DNA from: Rehmannia glutinosa
Lineage: Eukaryota; Streptophyta; Magnoliopsida; Lamiales; Orobanchaceae
Direction: 5' to 3'
Assembly: GCA_016081115.2 (NCBI GenBank)
Contig: CM071933.1
Location: forward strand, 57,240,660-57,304,659
Length of the DNA: 64,000 bases
The position numbers and the translations under genes are program-made. This document shows, piece after piece, positions 21,823 to 34,687 of the stretch; position 1 is the stretch's first letter, and each line of letters begins with the position of its first letter. A model generated the notes under the pieces. It ran no database searches, was not told the DNA's origin, and worked only from the letters and a program-made list of their open reading frames with translations.

Positions 21823-24130
21823 ATATAGCTGTCGTTTTTGTCTGTATGCTTGTGTGTGTGTTTTAGCAATTGCTTTCTTGGGGTAGTTGTGGTATTTCTG
21901 AGCGTAAAGATTGGGTGCATGTGTGTGCTTATAATAGCTCTTTTGCCTTTGGAATGACCTTTGCTGAGGTTTAGGTCTTTGTCATTTTGGTTTGTATTCA
22001 ATAGGTCTTTGCTAATGTTTTACATTATTCCAATCAACATAGTTTGGATAGTTTCTACCATTTCCATCATATGTATTTCTCTGATGAAATTTCTGGGGTT
22101 TCTGGTAGCTCTGTTTGCTTTTCACAAAGTATTTTATATTTGGAGTTTGCTGAGGAACTCTACTGGATTTTTTCTCAGCTATCCTCTCAGCATACTCAAC
22201 TGGCTGCTTTTCTTTCCTTTATATCCAAGGCCAATATAATTATGATTGTGCTTGGGGATGGATGTGTGTGCACCATTTAGTGTTTTGGGTTTTTGGGATG
22301 CGTCATTACTTTAAGATCCTTTTTCCAAAATCACTCTTGGAGTTTGACTGTGCACAAAGGAATTAAATCTTATGCATGTTTTATCTCCACATTCTTTTTG
22401 GCTCATAATAAGTTCATCCAGTGATTTGGATGCTTTTGTAAATGAGGCAATCACATTCTTAAGATCTTTTTCTCTCTTTTCTGTAGCAGCTAACTCTGCT
22501 ATGATCTTTGCATTTTCAGCCTTCAGCTTAGTGTTCTCATCAGTTATGTGACTCAGAGTACTCAGCACTTTAGTCAGCTGTGAGTTTTGGCTTTTAAGCT
22601 AGCTGTTTTCCTCATTTAGAATTGTGTGTGAGGATTTTATCTGTTCAAAATCTTTCATCATTTTGCCTAATGAATCATAAAGATTAGTGAGTGATGAAGT
22701 GTGTGTATCACAATCACTATCACTTGAATCAGAATGAGATGAGTTAGAGTGCACCTCATCTTTTTGATCTGATTGATCTTGTTCTTTAGCCGTGAGGCAG
22801 ATCATAGCCTCTTCCTCAGAATCACTTTAGTAGTCTGTTTCACTACTATCTGAGTCTGCTGCCTCTTTGCACTTGACTTGCTCAGCAATCTCAGCCGCCA
22901 ACATGGCTTTCTTCTTTTCCTGTCTTCGTTCCTTGAAGACTTTTCTTTTTTCCTCATTCCTATACTTATTCACTGGTGGGTAGGAACCGTCAATAGCAAA
23001 ATGTCATGGTTGTCTACAATTCCAACACAGGTTTTCAGCTCTCTGATCAGCTCTGTCTGTCCTTTGATTATCAGCTCTTTGATAATCAGCTCTTTGATGT
23101 TCAGCTCTTTTGGGTGGCCTATCTTCCCTTGCCTTTGAGGGTGTTGAATGTCTTCTGGAGGTTTCACCCTTATTTCTTTTATAGTTCTTATTGAAGAACT
23201 TGTTGAATCTTTTAACCATCAGGGCAATCTCCTCCTGGTCTATGGCTTCCTTTGGCTCAACTCTTTTCCCTTCACTGCCCATCAATGCAGCTGTCTTGGG
23301 TACAGCTGTCTCCTCTTGCTCTTTTCTTCTCAGTTCAAATTCGTAGGCTTTGAGGTCTGAGAATAGCTCATATTTAGATGTTCTTGAGAGGTCCATAGAA
23401 TGTCTCAGTGCTATGACTTTCATTTCCCATTCAGCTGAAAGGCTTCTTAAAATCTTCATACACGTTTCCTTTTGCGTATATTTTTTCCTAAGAGCTGAAA
23501 GCTCATTTGTAATTTCTGTAAATCTGGCATCCAGTTGATCCAGAGTTTCACCTGCAAGCATTTTGAAATTTTCATTTTTTTGTACAGCAACAGTTAATTT
23601 ATTTTCCTTAATTTGTTCTGATCCTTCACAAATTAAGGTCAGCTTTTCCCAAATCTCTTTTGCAGATTTGCTAGATTTGACTTTATTGAACATGGCTTTG
23701 TCCAACATCTTGTAGAGAATATCCTTGGCCACATTGTCCAGGTTGTATCTCTTTCTATCCTCATGAGTCCACTCAGTCCTTGGTTTTTCAACCATGGCTG
23801 GTCTTGCTTCAGCAGCAGCTTCTTCTCCCTCTGTTGCAGCTGCTCTGCATACAGTTGTGTTCAATTTGAGTATTTGTAGTGGCCCACCCTCTATCACAAG
23901 CCACATTTCATCATGTAATGCAGATAGATGAGCCTGCATACGAATTTTCCAATCATCAAATTCTTCAACAGTGAACATAGGAATGCGTGTTAGATTTGCT
24001 TCCATGATGATAACTTTACTTGAAATGTGAAAGACTTTGAAATACAAGTGTTTAAATTTTTAGAAAAGATAGAGATCTAGTTCAGTAACCAGTGTGGAAG
24101 GCTCAATGAACTAACCGCTCCGATACTATT
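21823..24130 (-). pseudogene. Family 1 gag (minus strand), with PBS
   Basis: ATG at 24005 gives MEANLTRIPMFTVEEFDDWKI, a plant copia gag domain that stays open for 333 codons to 23004, ending in CWNCRQP, the start of a zinc knuckle. The residue after P is a stop instead of the usual Gly. Reading continues past it to YPPVNKYRNEEKRKVF, an acidic Ser/Asp patch, a coiled coil (22805-22311, three stops) and a His/Tyr/Lys-rich tail that ends abruptly near 21823. The PBS is at 24113-24127 (complement of AGTATCGGAGCGGTT, a mutated TGGTATCAGAGC). It is the best-preserved family 1 gag here. A repeated HQRADYQRADNQRTD stretch lies before the knuckle. Confidence 0.8.
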
Positions 24131-27100
24131 TGTAGGTCCCAAAGGGTGTGAAGTAAGGTTTAGAAGGAGGGGTTGAATAAACCTTACCAAATTTTCGATT
24201 TTAGTCCTTTAAAAATTATTCAACAAAGTTGACTCAAACAGTTGTGTCCTTGATGGGATAGCTAAGTTGGATTTTCAGCTAAGTTACCCACTCAACAGAC
24301 TCGATAGAGCTGTTGATAGTATAACTCGGCTGCTCAAGCCAAATACTAACTTGGCTGATTGGTTTTTAAACAACGGAAGACTTAACACCCTTTGTTTAGT
24401 TTTAAGCTTGTTTTTAACACTTGATTTTTAGCACTTGGTTATTTATCAGTTGGATAGCAAAAATAATACTAATAACAGATATAAAGTAAATATGAAGGGA
24501 AGTAATTTTGCTGAAAGTAAATGACACAAATATCTTATAGAGGTTCGAAGATGGGGTAATTCTTCTAATCCTCTCTTCTCCAACTTCTGGAGGAATCCAC
24601 TATGTAACAGATCAGTTTATAAAGCGGTGAATAGTCTGGAGACAGCCTTGATCACACAGCTGGCTTCTCTTGCATCTCAGCTTCTTCACAGGGCAGCTGC
24701 CTTGCTACTTCCGCTCACTTCTCAAGTTCTTGGATTTGATCACGAAGCCCTCCAACAAAATTGATAATGGTTCGACCTTGAACCTTTCTACAATTCTGAC
24801 CTGGAAAGTAGACCCCTTTGGTTTCTTCTAAAGTTTCCTCTTCAACAGATTTGAAGTTGTCTTTCCTTCATAGCTTGTGTTAGCTTGTCTTTCCTCTTCT
24901 AAAGTAGACCCCTTTGGTTTCTTCTAAAGTTGTCTTGATAAGCTTTGAGAGTATTGCAGCTTAAGTGCTTGAATATTTCTTGCTTGTTCGTGGTTCAGGT
25001 AACCTCTTCTCAATAACTTCCTCAGCCTTTTATAGTGCACATTTGAAATTTTGTCCGTTGAAGAGATAGGCTGATTTCAAATGTCACTTTGTGTTCGTTG
25101 GCTTGTCTTATCTTGGTCTTCAGCCTTGGTGATGTTAACCTTTCCTCGTATTAATGGTATTTCAGTGTTTGCAGGCATCTGACACAAGGTGCAGTGTTTC
25201 GCATTGGTTTATTCCTTTTGCATAATTCTGGGACAAACACTTTAGACCTGGCAGCTCTGACATATTACTATATTGAGTAATATTATTGACTCTAATCAAC
25301 GGATCTAAGTCAGTTGTCTTGACTAGACTGCTGCCTTTACCCCAGGTGACTTGAGTCAGCTCCAATCATTGGATTGACTCAATTGTCACTTCAACTTGTA
25401 GACTTGGCTTCTTGAGTTGACTTGACTGACACTTCTTACAGTTGTTCCCCAGATGACTCTCCTTCAGTCGAGTCCTAGACTTCCTTCATGGCATTACTCA
25501 GCTGACACACAGCAGAGTCTTCTCACAGTCCGCAGTTGACTTCTTGTAATCCTTGGCATAGCTAACTTGACTCAGTCTTTCCAGTCCTATCTATTACAAT
25601 ACAAATTACAAGGAAAATGGGGTGCCAACTTCCTAGTTTAAGTTTTACATGGTGTAGGTCCCAAGAGGTGTGAGTAAGGTTTAGAAGGGGGGTTGAATAA
25701 ACCTTACCAACTTTTCGATTTTAGTCCTTTTAAAATATTACTGAGTTAACACAAACAGCTGAGTCCTTGAGGGATAGCTAAGTTGGTTATTCAGCAGAGT
25801 TAGCCACTCAACAGATTCGATAGAGCTGTTGATAGAATAACTCAGTTGTTTAAATTGAACCTTAACTTGGCTGTGTTGGTTTTGTCAGCGGAAGACTTAA
25901 CACCCTTTGAATTGATTTGAACTTGTTTAAACACTTGATTTTAGCACTTGGTTATTGATCAGTTGGATAGCAAATAAGTTTATCAGCAGATATAATGCAA
26001 ATGTGCAGAAATGTAAATGTGCTGAAAAATAAATGACACAGTTGATTTTTATAGAGGTTCGAAGATGGGGTAATTCTTTTAGTCCTCTCTTCTCCAACTC
26101 CTGGAGGAATCCACTATGTAAAAGATCTGTTTACAAAGTGGTCAACAGTCTAGAGACATCCTTGGTCACACAGCTGGCTTCTCTTCCGACTCAGCTTCTT
26201 CACAGGGCAGCTGCCTTGCTACTTCAGCTCACTTTCTCAAGCTCTTGGATTTGATCACGAATCTCTCCAATAACTTAATACTGGTTCGACCTTGAACTTT
26301 CCTACAAACCTCCTTGGAAAGTAGACCCCTTTTGATTCTTCAAAAGTTTCCTCTTCAACAGATTTGAAGTTGTCTTTCCTTCACAGCTTGTGTTGGATCA
26401 ATTTCCTTCGAGTTTCAGGCTTGAGGATTTGCTTGAATATTCTTGAGAGTATTTGCAGGTTAATAGCTTGAATAATGCTTGATTTCTCATGTGTGCAAGG
26501 TAACCTTTTCTTAATGAATTTCCTCAGGCTTTTATAGTGAACTTTCGAAAATCTGCCCGTTGAAGAGATAGGTTGATTTCAAAAGTCACTTGAGTTCATT
26601 GGCTTGTCTTTTCTTGGTCCTCAATCTTGATATGTAGACCCTTCCTCATATTAAATGAATTTGCAGCTTTTCAGGTTCTGACACGAGGTGCAGTGCATCC
26701 CATTGGTTTATTCCTTTTGCATGCTTTTGGGATGGGCACTTTAAGACCTAGCAGCATGGAAGTATTACTTATTTTAAGTAATGTTCTTGACTTCTGTGCA
26801 ACGGATTCATTTCAGTTAACTCCTCTTGGCTGCTGCCTTTTTCCCTATGTGACTTGAGTCTGCTCCAATCATTGGATGACTCATATGTCACTTCAACTTG
26901 AGACTTGGCTTCTTGAGTTGACTTTGACTGACTCGACACACATTTGTTCCTCAGCTGATACATCTTCAGTCCAGTTCTTGATCTTCTATCATGGCCATAC
27001 TCACTGCTCCACAAATGAAGTCTTCACTTGATCTTGATTGACTTCTTGTATTTCCAGGCGTAGCTGACTTAACTCAGCTTTTCCAGCCCTATCTATTACA

Positions 27101-27227
27101 ATGTAAATTACAAGGAAAATGGGGTGCCAACTTTCTAGTTTAAGTTTTACATGGCATTCATCAAAATCTATAAAATAAATATCCCAACACATGGTATCAT
27201 CAAACCTATAAAATAAATTTCCTAACA
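24131..27227 (-). repeat. Family 1 5' LTR interrupted by a solo LTR
   Basis: The outer LTR is 24131-25652 plus 27190-27227. Its plus-strand start tgtaggtccc adjoins the PBS of the minus-strand gag, and its far end is ataaatttcctaaca at 27227. It is split at catgg by another LTR of the same family. The next bases, catac, would be its target copy, but the other end of the element is gone. Confidence 0.85.
25653..27189 (-). repeat. Family 1 solo LTR nested inside a family 1 LTR
   Basis: It runs tgtaggtccc ... atatcccaaca, flanked by catgg on both sides (25648-25652 and 27190-27194), a perfect 5-bp target-site duplication. Removing it rejoins the outer LTR as ...ttttacatgg-tatcatcaaac..., as in other copies. 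No internal sequence remains, so it arose by recombination between the two LTRs of an inserted element. Confidence 0.9.
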
Positions 27228-27859
27228 CATACGCTCCTCCATCTTCACTTTTGTCTACAAAAGAAGGATCAAAAGATCTACAAATATGGTTAAGAATTGT
27301 AAAGTGAATCTTGCTGATAATGGCTCAACAATGGATAGAATCTTGCTTTCAAAAATCATAGGTCGACCGGTTGCCCTGTTAAAAATTTGAACGTTTAAAA
27401 AGTTAATCTGAGATTAAACACGTTAATCAGGAGGGTTCGACCAGTCCAGAGGAGTTGGACCAGTCGACCAGGGGTCCGATCACTCGCCCACCCTTTGATC
27501 GGTCCCCCTCAAAAATATGTGAAACAAAAAGCAATTTTTCAAAGTGCTATAACTCAGACACCAAGGTCGACCGGTCGACCACACCGGTCGGCATGGTAGA
27601 CCTCCTCTCCCAAACCTCTTTATTTCATTTATGTTCAAGTTTTTGACTTCCAGGCACAGGTTGCCCTCTAGGACGACCGGTTTGCCTCAAAACAGAGGTG
27701 TTGTCCGATTTTTGTCAAAAATAAGAAATACTCCAAAAAATTAGTAAAAATCATTTAAATCGATTTGAAGTATTTGGACAATATTTTGGGACATTGTTTT
27801 GGTATAAAAACTCATTTAAATAAAATCATCAAAATCATGATAAAAATATTTTTCTAACA
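27228..27859 (-). repeat. Diverged family 2-like LTR fragment
   Basis: On the minus strand it begins TGTTAGAAAAATATTTTTATC, then follows the family 2 LTR start (TCATGATTTTGATGATTTT), one inverted-repeat unit and CpG palindromes. These include the perfect 16-base palindrome GGTCGACCGGTCGACC at 27565-27580. It stops before any TATA box or hairpin array; the left 130 bases are not recognisable. It was probably an insertion into the family 1 copy on its right. Confidence 0.55.
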
Positions 27860-30800
27860 ATTTTGTTCCAGTTTTGGTGAGTCCGGTTAATTCCCAAACT
27901 TTATTCCTTTCAAACTGATGCAGCTCTTCCTGCATGGCTAGAATCTAATGTGTGTCATATAATGCATGTGACACATCCTTTGGTTCAATTTGAGAAATGA
28001 AACATGTGAACATAACTTCATGCTGAGTTTTAGATCTTGTTCTTACTCCTTCTCTTACATTTCCGATGACCAACTCAGGTGGATGGTCTCTCAGCCATCT
28101 CACATCTAGTTAGAGTAAGTTTGCTGGTTGGTCTTCTTGCAGCTAAGTTGTCTTGAACAACTTCTCCTTGATCATCATCATTCAGCTGTAGATCTTCTAG
28201 TTGTCTTTGAGATTCAACTAAGTCGTCCTCATCAGGATCGAGTCTTCTAAGATTTGCTTCAACATAAGGACTCTTCTAGATAGTTGGGTAATTCAACTTC
28301 TTAGATAAATCATCAACGACTTTTCCATTTACATTAGGTTCATCAAAAATTACATGGATAGACTATTCTGTTACCATAGTCCTTGTTCAACACTCTGAAA
28401 GTTTTACTCTCAGCTGAATATCCAAGGAAGATAACTTCATCAGCTTTAGCATCAAAAGCTTTCAGATTATCCTTGCCTTGTTATGAATAAAACACTTGCT
28501 TCCAAAGATGTGGAAATATCCCACATTAGGCTTTCTTCTTGTCTAAATTTCATATGGGGTCTTGGCAACTGCCTATTGATCATACATCTACTGTGAGTGT
28601 AGCAAGCAGTGTCAATGGCTTCAACCCAAAATCTTTTAGGCAATGCAGCTTCAGCTAACATGGTCCTTGCAACTTTCTTGAGGGTTTTGTTCATTCTTTC
28701 AGCTACTCCATTCTGTTGTGGAGTTCTTGCAGCTGATAACTCATGAGCAATATCATTTTCCATGCAATACTGAGTTATAATCTCATTGGCAAACTCAGTT
28801 TCTTTGTCAGACGTTATCTTGATAATGGTTTGACTATTCTCATTTTGAACTCTTTTTATCAGCTGAGGAAGCTTCTGCAATGTTTCATTTTTCTTGCACA
28901 TAAAAATGGTCCATGTGTATCTTCAAAAATCATCCACCACCACTAGGGTGTATTTATTTCCACTTATGCTAGCTGGCTCAACTAGTCCAAACACATCCAT
29001 ATACAATAGATGCAAAATACTTGTTGAAGAAGGACTTGGCTTATCTTTGAAAGATGACTTGATCTGCTTTCCCTTCAAACATGCATCACATATTCTTTCT
29101 TTTATGTAGATTAAGTCTAGCAATCCTTCAACCAAATGACTTCCTTCTAGCTTGTTGATAGTCTTGAAGTTCAGATGACTCAACTTCTTATGCCACAGCC
29201 AGCTTGATTCAATTGCTCTTTGCCAATAAACATGTATTTGGTGTAGTAGTAGACCAATCTACTACATACATATTCTTATTTCTCCATCCTAAATAGCACT
29301 ACTTCATTGGTTTTAGCATCCTTGATTTGACAAACACCCATGTTGAATCCAACATTATAGCCTTTATCACAGAGTTGGCTGATACTCAGCAGATTAAAAT
29401 TTAACCCTTTAACATAAGCAACATATGTGATTTCTAGTCCATTGTTTTTTATGGATCCAATGCCTTTAATTTCCCCTGGAGCTTTATTTCCTCTAAATAT
29501 GACTTTGACTCCTCTAGATTTCTTGAAATTTGATAAATTCTTTTTGTTCCATTTCATATGTCTGGAGCAACCACTATTCATGTACCAGGTTCCTTAGCAT
29601 TTTGTTGTTCCCTGAACTTGCAATCATGGAAATCAAGTTTTAGGTACCCATATCTGTCTTGGTCCTGAGGGGTTAGCACTACAAGGTGATCCAACCAACC
29701 TATAGCCAAATGATCTGACTCTAAGTGGTTACCACCTATCATTTCCATAATCAAAATAAATTTTAGCAAATTTCTTTGGAGCTTTAGGAACATAAAACTG
29801 TCTCTTTTGTCTATATGCCAATGTATGTGTCTGTGTATTTGCTTTTCTAGGATAATATGGAACCTTTTGTGCATGATAAGTACTGTGCTTGGGTGCATAT
29901 GTGTGCTAATTTATTTACTTTAGGAATGACCTATGATGAGTTTGATGTCTCTGTCACTTGGGCTTGTACCCCATAGGACTTGGCTGAAATTTCATTTGAT
30001 GGTTCCAATCAGCCTGTGTTGGATAATTTCAACCATCCTCTTCATATGGTTTCTTTTGATGAAACCTCTAGGGATTTGGGTAGTTCTGCTTAGACTTCAC
30101 AGAATATTTTATGTTTGGAGTCTACTGTTGAGTTTTCCTAAATTTTATTTCAGCAGCTCTTTCAACATACTTAGTTGGATTCTTTCCTTTACCTTTATAA
30201 CCAAGGCCAGCATGTGAGTGATTGTAATTGTGTGTGGGTGTAACATATGGTGATTTTGGCTTTTAGATTCTCCCATTGCTTGAGGATCCTTTTTTCATAA
30301 CCACTCTTGAAGTTTGTGCATTGATAAAGGAATTGAAGCCTAAGCCTGCTTTGTCTCGAATTTCTTTTTGTATCATCATCAATTCATCCAAAATTTTGGA
30401 TGACTTGCTGAATGATGCAATCACAATTTTCAATTCTTTTTCTCTCTTTTCTTTTTCAACTACGTCTGCGTTGACTTTAGTGATCTCAGCCTTTAGCTCT
30501 TTGTTCTCATCAACTATGTGATTAAGAGTACTCAGCTCTTCAGCTAGCTATGAGTGGCATTTGAGTTAACTATTTTCCTTATTTAAAAGTGTGTGAGGAT
30601 TTTATGTGTTCAAAGTCTTTTATCATTTTGCCTAATGAATCATAAAGATCTATGGGTGATGAAGTGTGTGTATCATGATCACTATCACCAGAATTTGAGC
30701 TAGATGGCCTAGAATTTACCTCATCTTCATGTTCCTTAGCCACATATCAATGCCTCTTCTTCAGTGTTTGAGGAGTAGTCAGCTTCACTATTGTCTAATT

Positions 30801-31501
30801 CAGCTGTCTCCTTACACTTAGTTATTTCTGATCCTGAAGCCAACATGGCTTTCTTTCTTTTATGTCTTCTTTCCCTGAAGACCTTCTTATCCTCTTCATT
30901 CATGTACTTGTTGGTTGGTAGATAAGGACAGTCAACTGCAAAGTGACCTAGCTATCTGCAATTCCAGCACAGATCTTCAGCTTTCTTCTCAGCTCTTTTG
31001 GGGGTCCTCTCTCCCTTTCCTTTGGAAGGAGATGAGTGCCTTCTAGAGGATTCTCCTTTGTTCTTGTTGTAGTTCTTATTGAAGAACTTGTTGAATCTTT
31101 TGACCATTAAGGCAATCTCTTCTTTATCTATGGTGTCCTTGGATTCAGTTACCTTCGATTCTCCAGCCACCAGACCAACTGTCTTTGGTACAACTATCTC
31201 ATCTTGCTCTTTCCTTTTGAGCTCGAATTCATATGCTTTAAGATCTGAGAATAACTCATGGTTGGAGATCTTGGTCAGGTCCATTGAGTGTGTGAGAGCC
31301 ATCACCTTCATTTCCCGCTCAACTGGGAGAGATCTGAGAATCTTCACACATTTTCTTCTGTGCATATTCCTTTCCTAAAGTTGATAGCTCATTTGTGATC
31401 TCTGTAAATCTGGCATCCGGCTGATCTAATGATTCACTAGCCATCATCTTGAAGTTCTCAAACTTCTGCACAACAATAGTCAGCTTACTTTTGTTCATTT
31501 G
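27860..31501 (-). pseudogene. Family 1 copy C: gag end, protease, integrase, start of RT
   Basis: Reading on the minus strand from 31501: Gag C-terminal half (QMNKSKLTIVVQKFENFKMM..CWNCR with a stop at the knuckle); acidic and coiled-coil regions (30900-30250); Tyr/His-rich tail; protease YMNSGCSRHM at about 29580, where the catalytic Asp of DSG is Asn; pre-integrase CDACLKGK (29110-29060); integrase core with VVVDDF then a TGA (at about 28930) before RYTW; SDKETEF and PQQNGVAERMN (28467-28901). It ends in the linker before reverse transcriptase, FERNKVWEL (about 27900). It is cut by the LTR fragment at 27859. It is inactive. Confidence 0.8.
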
Positions 31502-34345
31502 ATTTTTTATTTTTGTGCTAACTTAATTTTTAGTTTTATTTGTTTTTGTGAGTTGTTGTGTAGGAGGTATCACGACATGCTCCGGATTATCTAAAAAAAA
31601 ATTGTTTTGTAGGCACGTTTAATGCTTTAGCATGTTTGCTGCTGTTGTGAGTTTAATAGAGTCATTGAATAAGTATGGATTGCATTTGTATGTTTTTACT
31701 GCAAGTACTTGATTTCATAAGGAGACATGCTTGGTGAGCATGCAGTTAATTTGAGAAAATATTTCTTTTGCTTATTTGGTATTGATTAAGAAAGTTGGCT
31801 ATTTGAGCATGATGCGAAAAATAAGCATGTGAGCTTTTGTGCCTACAACTGGTTGTATCATATATAGTCTTATTTTTGCTTAGTGCGTCATTCATGTTGT
31901 TTGAACTCTAGAACTTGCATTGGCATCTTTGTCGAAACCACATGTGGGTGCAATTTTTGAAGATGATTTAAGGCCATTTTTGTTGAAACTTTTTAGATAA
32001 AAGCCTATGAACTCATAATTCTTTAGTTAGCCAATTTGAGTCTTAGCCGTAATTTCTTGTAGCCACATTTTGAGCTTTAACTTGACATATTCTTATGCCA
32101 AAACTTGAGCATATAGAGATGGTAATATTGGGGAAAGATGTGGATTAACTATGAAAAGAACATTGGTAAAAGAGGGAGTAAAAGTGAATAGGTGAATGAC
32201 GGGAGCTCGGAAAATTTTAGTGAAAAGAAATGAAAAAAATCAAGCTTGATGAAAAAAAAACAAAGAAAATCGAGAAAGTCGAGCTTAAGGCAAAAGAAAG
32301 AAGGCAATGGCCAAAGCATGAAAAAGAAGAAAATAGGGAGAAATAAGAAGTATGAAGTGAATTGAAAAAAAAAATAAGAGAATGTTTCTTAGATAAAGTG
32401 GATTAGTGATTTGAAGTGTTAGTACTCATAGTCTATTTGCTCAAGTTTGAGTCACTTAATTCATATTTTCCTACCCTAACCAAAGAGCTGACATTATAAC
32501 CAAATGAGAAAGTCTTTTTTATTCATAAATTGTGCACACTTGAGTGGTAGAGATATGAGATGATTTGCAAGCTTATGGTAGTTCGACATCATTGAATTGA
32601 TTTGAGAGTATACACATCATACTTACTTTGAGAGTGTGAGTGATACACTTATCCAGTGAGTTGCGATATCGAATAGCCAAACAAGTATTTATTATGCCTA
32701 GTTTGTAATTAAGAACTTTTTGAGAATGAGTTACATGTTTACTAAAGTATGGGTCTAAATGAGATTTTGCATTTGTGGTGTTCTTGTGTTGTGTAATCTA
32801 CCACATTGCATGTGATTATTTTTCTTATTTTGCTCGAAGATGAGCAATTGTTTGAGTTTGGGGGAATTTGATCAGTATGAAATATGCATGCGTTTAGAGG
32901 TGTATTTAGGTATATAATTGATATATTTGCATGTATAATAAGTGTGTTTAGGTTAGTTTCCTTTGTTTGGCGTGATGTTGCATATCATTGTGTACCTTTT
33001 CAGGAAACATAGCTTTATATGAAAAGATACCAATGGAACGACCCGTGCCGGAATGCTGAAAGCCAAAGGATGATAAAAAATGAGAAGAAAACAAGAAAAT
33101 CAAATCACACGACTTGGTCGTGTCTTTTCACATGGCCGTGTGATCAGCTCGTGTGGTGTGTAAGCGGGCGTGCAACTTGCCCAAAGATGAATTTTCAGAG
33201 AACCAATCACACGGGTAGACTGTGGTATTTCACACGGTCGTACGAACTGATTTGGGCAACTATATAGCTTGAAGACCATTCACACGGTTTAGCCATATGA
33301 ATTGCACAAGGTCGTACGATGTGTCCCACTAGCGGATTTTGTTTCCTATTTTCGCGAGGACTCTACAAGGGATCCTAGGAGGCAACTATAAAAGGAAGAC
33401 TAAACACTAAAGTCAGATATAACATACTTGGGGAGAGAAAATATACATCAAAGAGAAAGAAAAAGAGATACAACGAAGAACAACATAAGACTTCTACCAA
33501 CCACGAAGACATGAATGTTCGAGATTGGGAAGACGGATCCATCTACTCAAGAGGGTTTCATCATCATAGTCTAGGGCTTTTGTTTTGTTCTTAATTCCAT
33601 GTTTAACTCTTTGTTTTCAAGTTTATCTATGAATTTGCGAACAAGTATGTTAGGCTAAATCTTTTGATTCTAGGACATGATCAAAACTGTGGATGTATAT
33701 TAATTCTAGTTTGATTATTTCATCTTAATTGGTTTCTTGTGATCTATTTATACATTTGTACGCTTATTTATTGTAGATTATCTGGCCTAAAATTTGCAAG
33801 TTTAATTTGTTAGTTCATAATTCGTAAGATGAGATCTAACATTAGATAAACGAACTCATAACATAAATAGGTGTAGAGTCAGGAGGCTTACAACGTTTGT
33901 AGGGGTTTCTTTAATTCTCTATGCTTTTAGGAGTTGATATTAATTATTGAGTAGGGATACTAGAAACTCATATTGATCTATGTTTTATTTACTTCGGAGA
34001 GAGAATAAACTACATTAGGAATTAAACCCATAGATACACAGATGTTGGTTTTGTTAAAATATTAGTTGGAATTAATACTGATGAAGCATGTTAAGATCAT
34101 AGTCCTAGGATTGCTTTTGTGATTGTTTGATTCTTGTGAAGTTTGGTTAATTACAATACTTAAATAATTTTAGTTTAATAATTTTGGAGTAGTTAGATGC
34201 AATTCTTGTGTTTTCGATAGCTTTGATAAAATTGGAGTGCTGCAATTACTGTATTTATGTGCTTGAAATCAATTCATGTGGAACACGATCTTGCTCACCA
34301 TTCTCTATAAACTACATCGTACACTTGAGGTCTAGCGAAAATATT
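31502..34345 (+). mobile_element. Athila-like 3' end and LTR inserted in copia gag
   Basis: 31502-32868 is a non-coding 3' region ending gctcgaagatgagcaattg then gagtttgggggaat, the conserved polypurine region before Athila 3' LTRs. The LTR runs from TGATCAGTATG at 32869 to about 34345, with a TATA box (TATAAAAG, 33387-33394) and upstream CACACGGTCGT-type palindromes (33105-33320). Its last bases (ctataaactacatcgtacacttg) match the other Athila LTR, but the final 15 or so bases are missing. No gag or pol lies to its left: it is 5'-truncated. Copia gag flanks it on both sides, with about 55 codons lost at the joint. Confidence 0.7.
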
Positions 34346-34687
34346 TTCATGGTCATCCATTCGTTCCTGGGTTTATCAACCTCAGCAGCTCTCTCAGCAT
34401 CATCTTTTGCTTCTCTTACAACTATATTCACCTTGGTGATTCTAATGGGTCCATCTTCGATGACAAACCACATTTCATCATGAAGTGCAGAGAGATGTGC
34501 CAGTATACAAATTTTCCAGTCATCAAATTCCTCAATGGTAAACATGGGAATACGAGATAGATTTGCTTCCATGATAATAACATAGATAAAACTTTAAAAA
34601 AAACTCAAATGTTGATGTTTTTTAAAAATAAGATCTAGTTCAGTAACCAGGCGGAAGGTTCTTTAAACCAACCACTCTAATACCACT
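34346..34687 (-). pseudogene. Family 1 copy C: gag start and PBS
   Basis: ATG at 34572 gives MEANLSRIPMFTIEEFDDWKI, nearly the same as the gag start at 24005, ending at KPRNEW near 34360 where the Athila fragment begins. The PBS is at 34670-34685 (complement of TGGTATTAGAGTGGTT), next to the LTR at 34688. Confidence 0.8.

Noticed and set aside
24131..27227. Tandem LTRs from unequal recombination
   Set aside because: The catgg duplication and the rejoining outer LTR show nested insertion instead.
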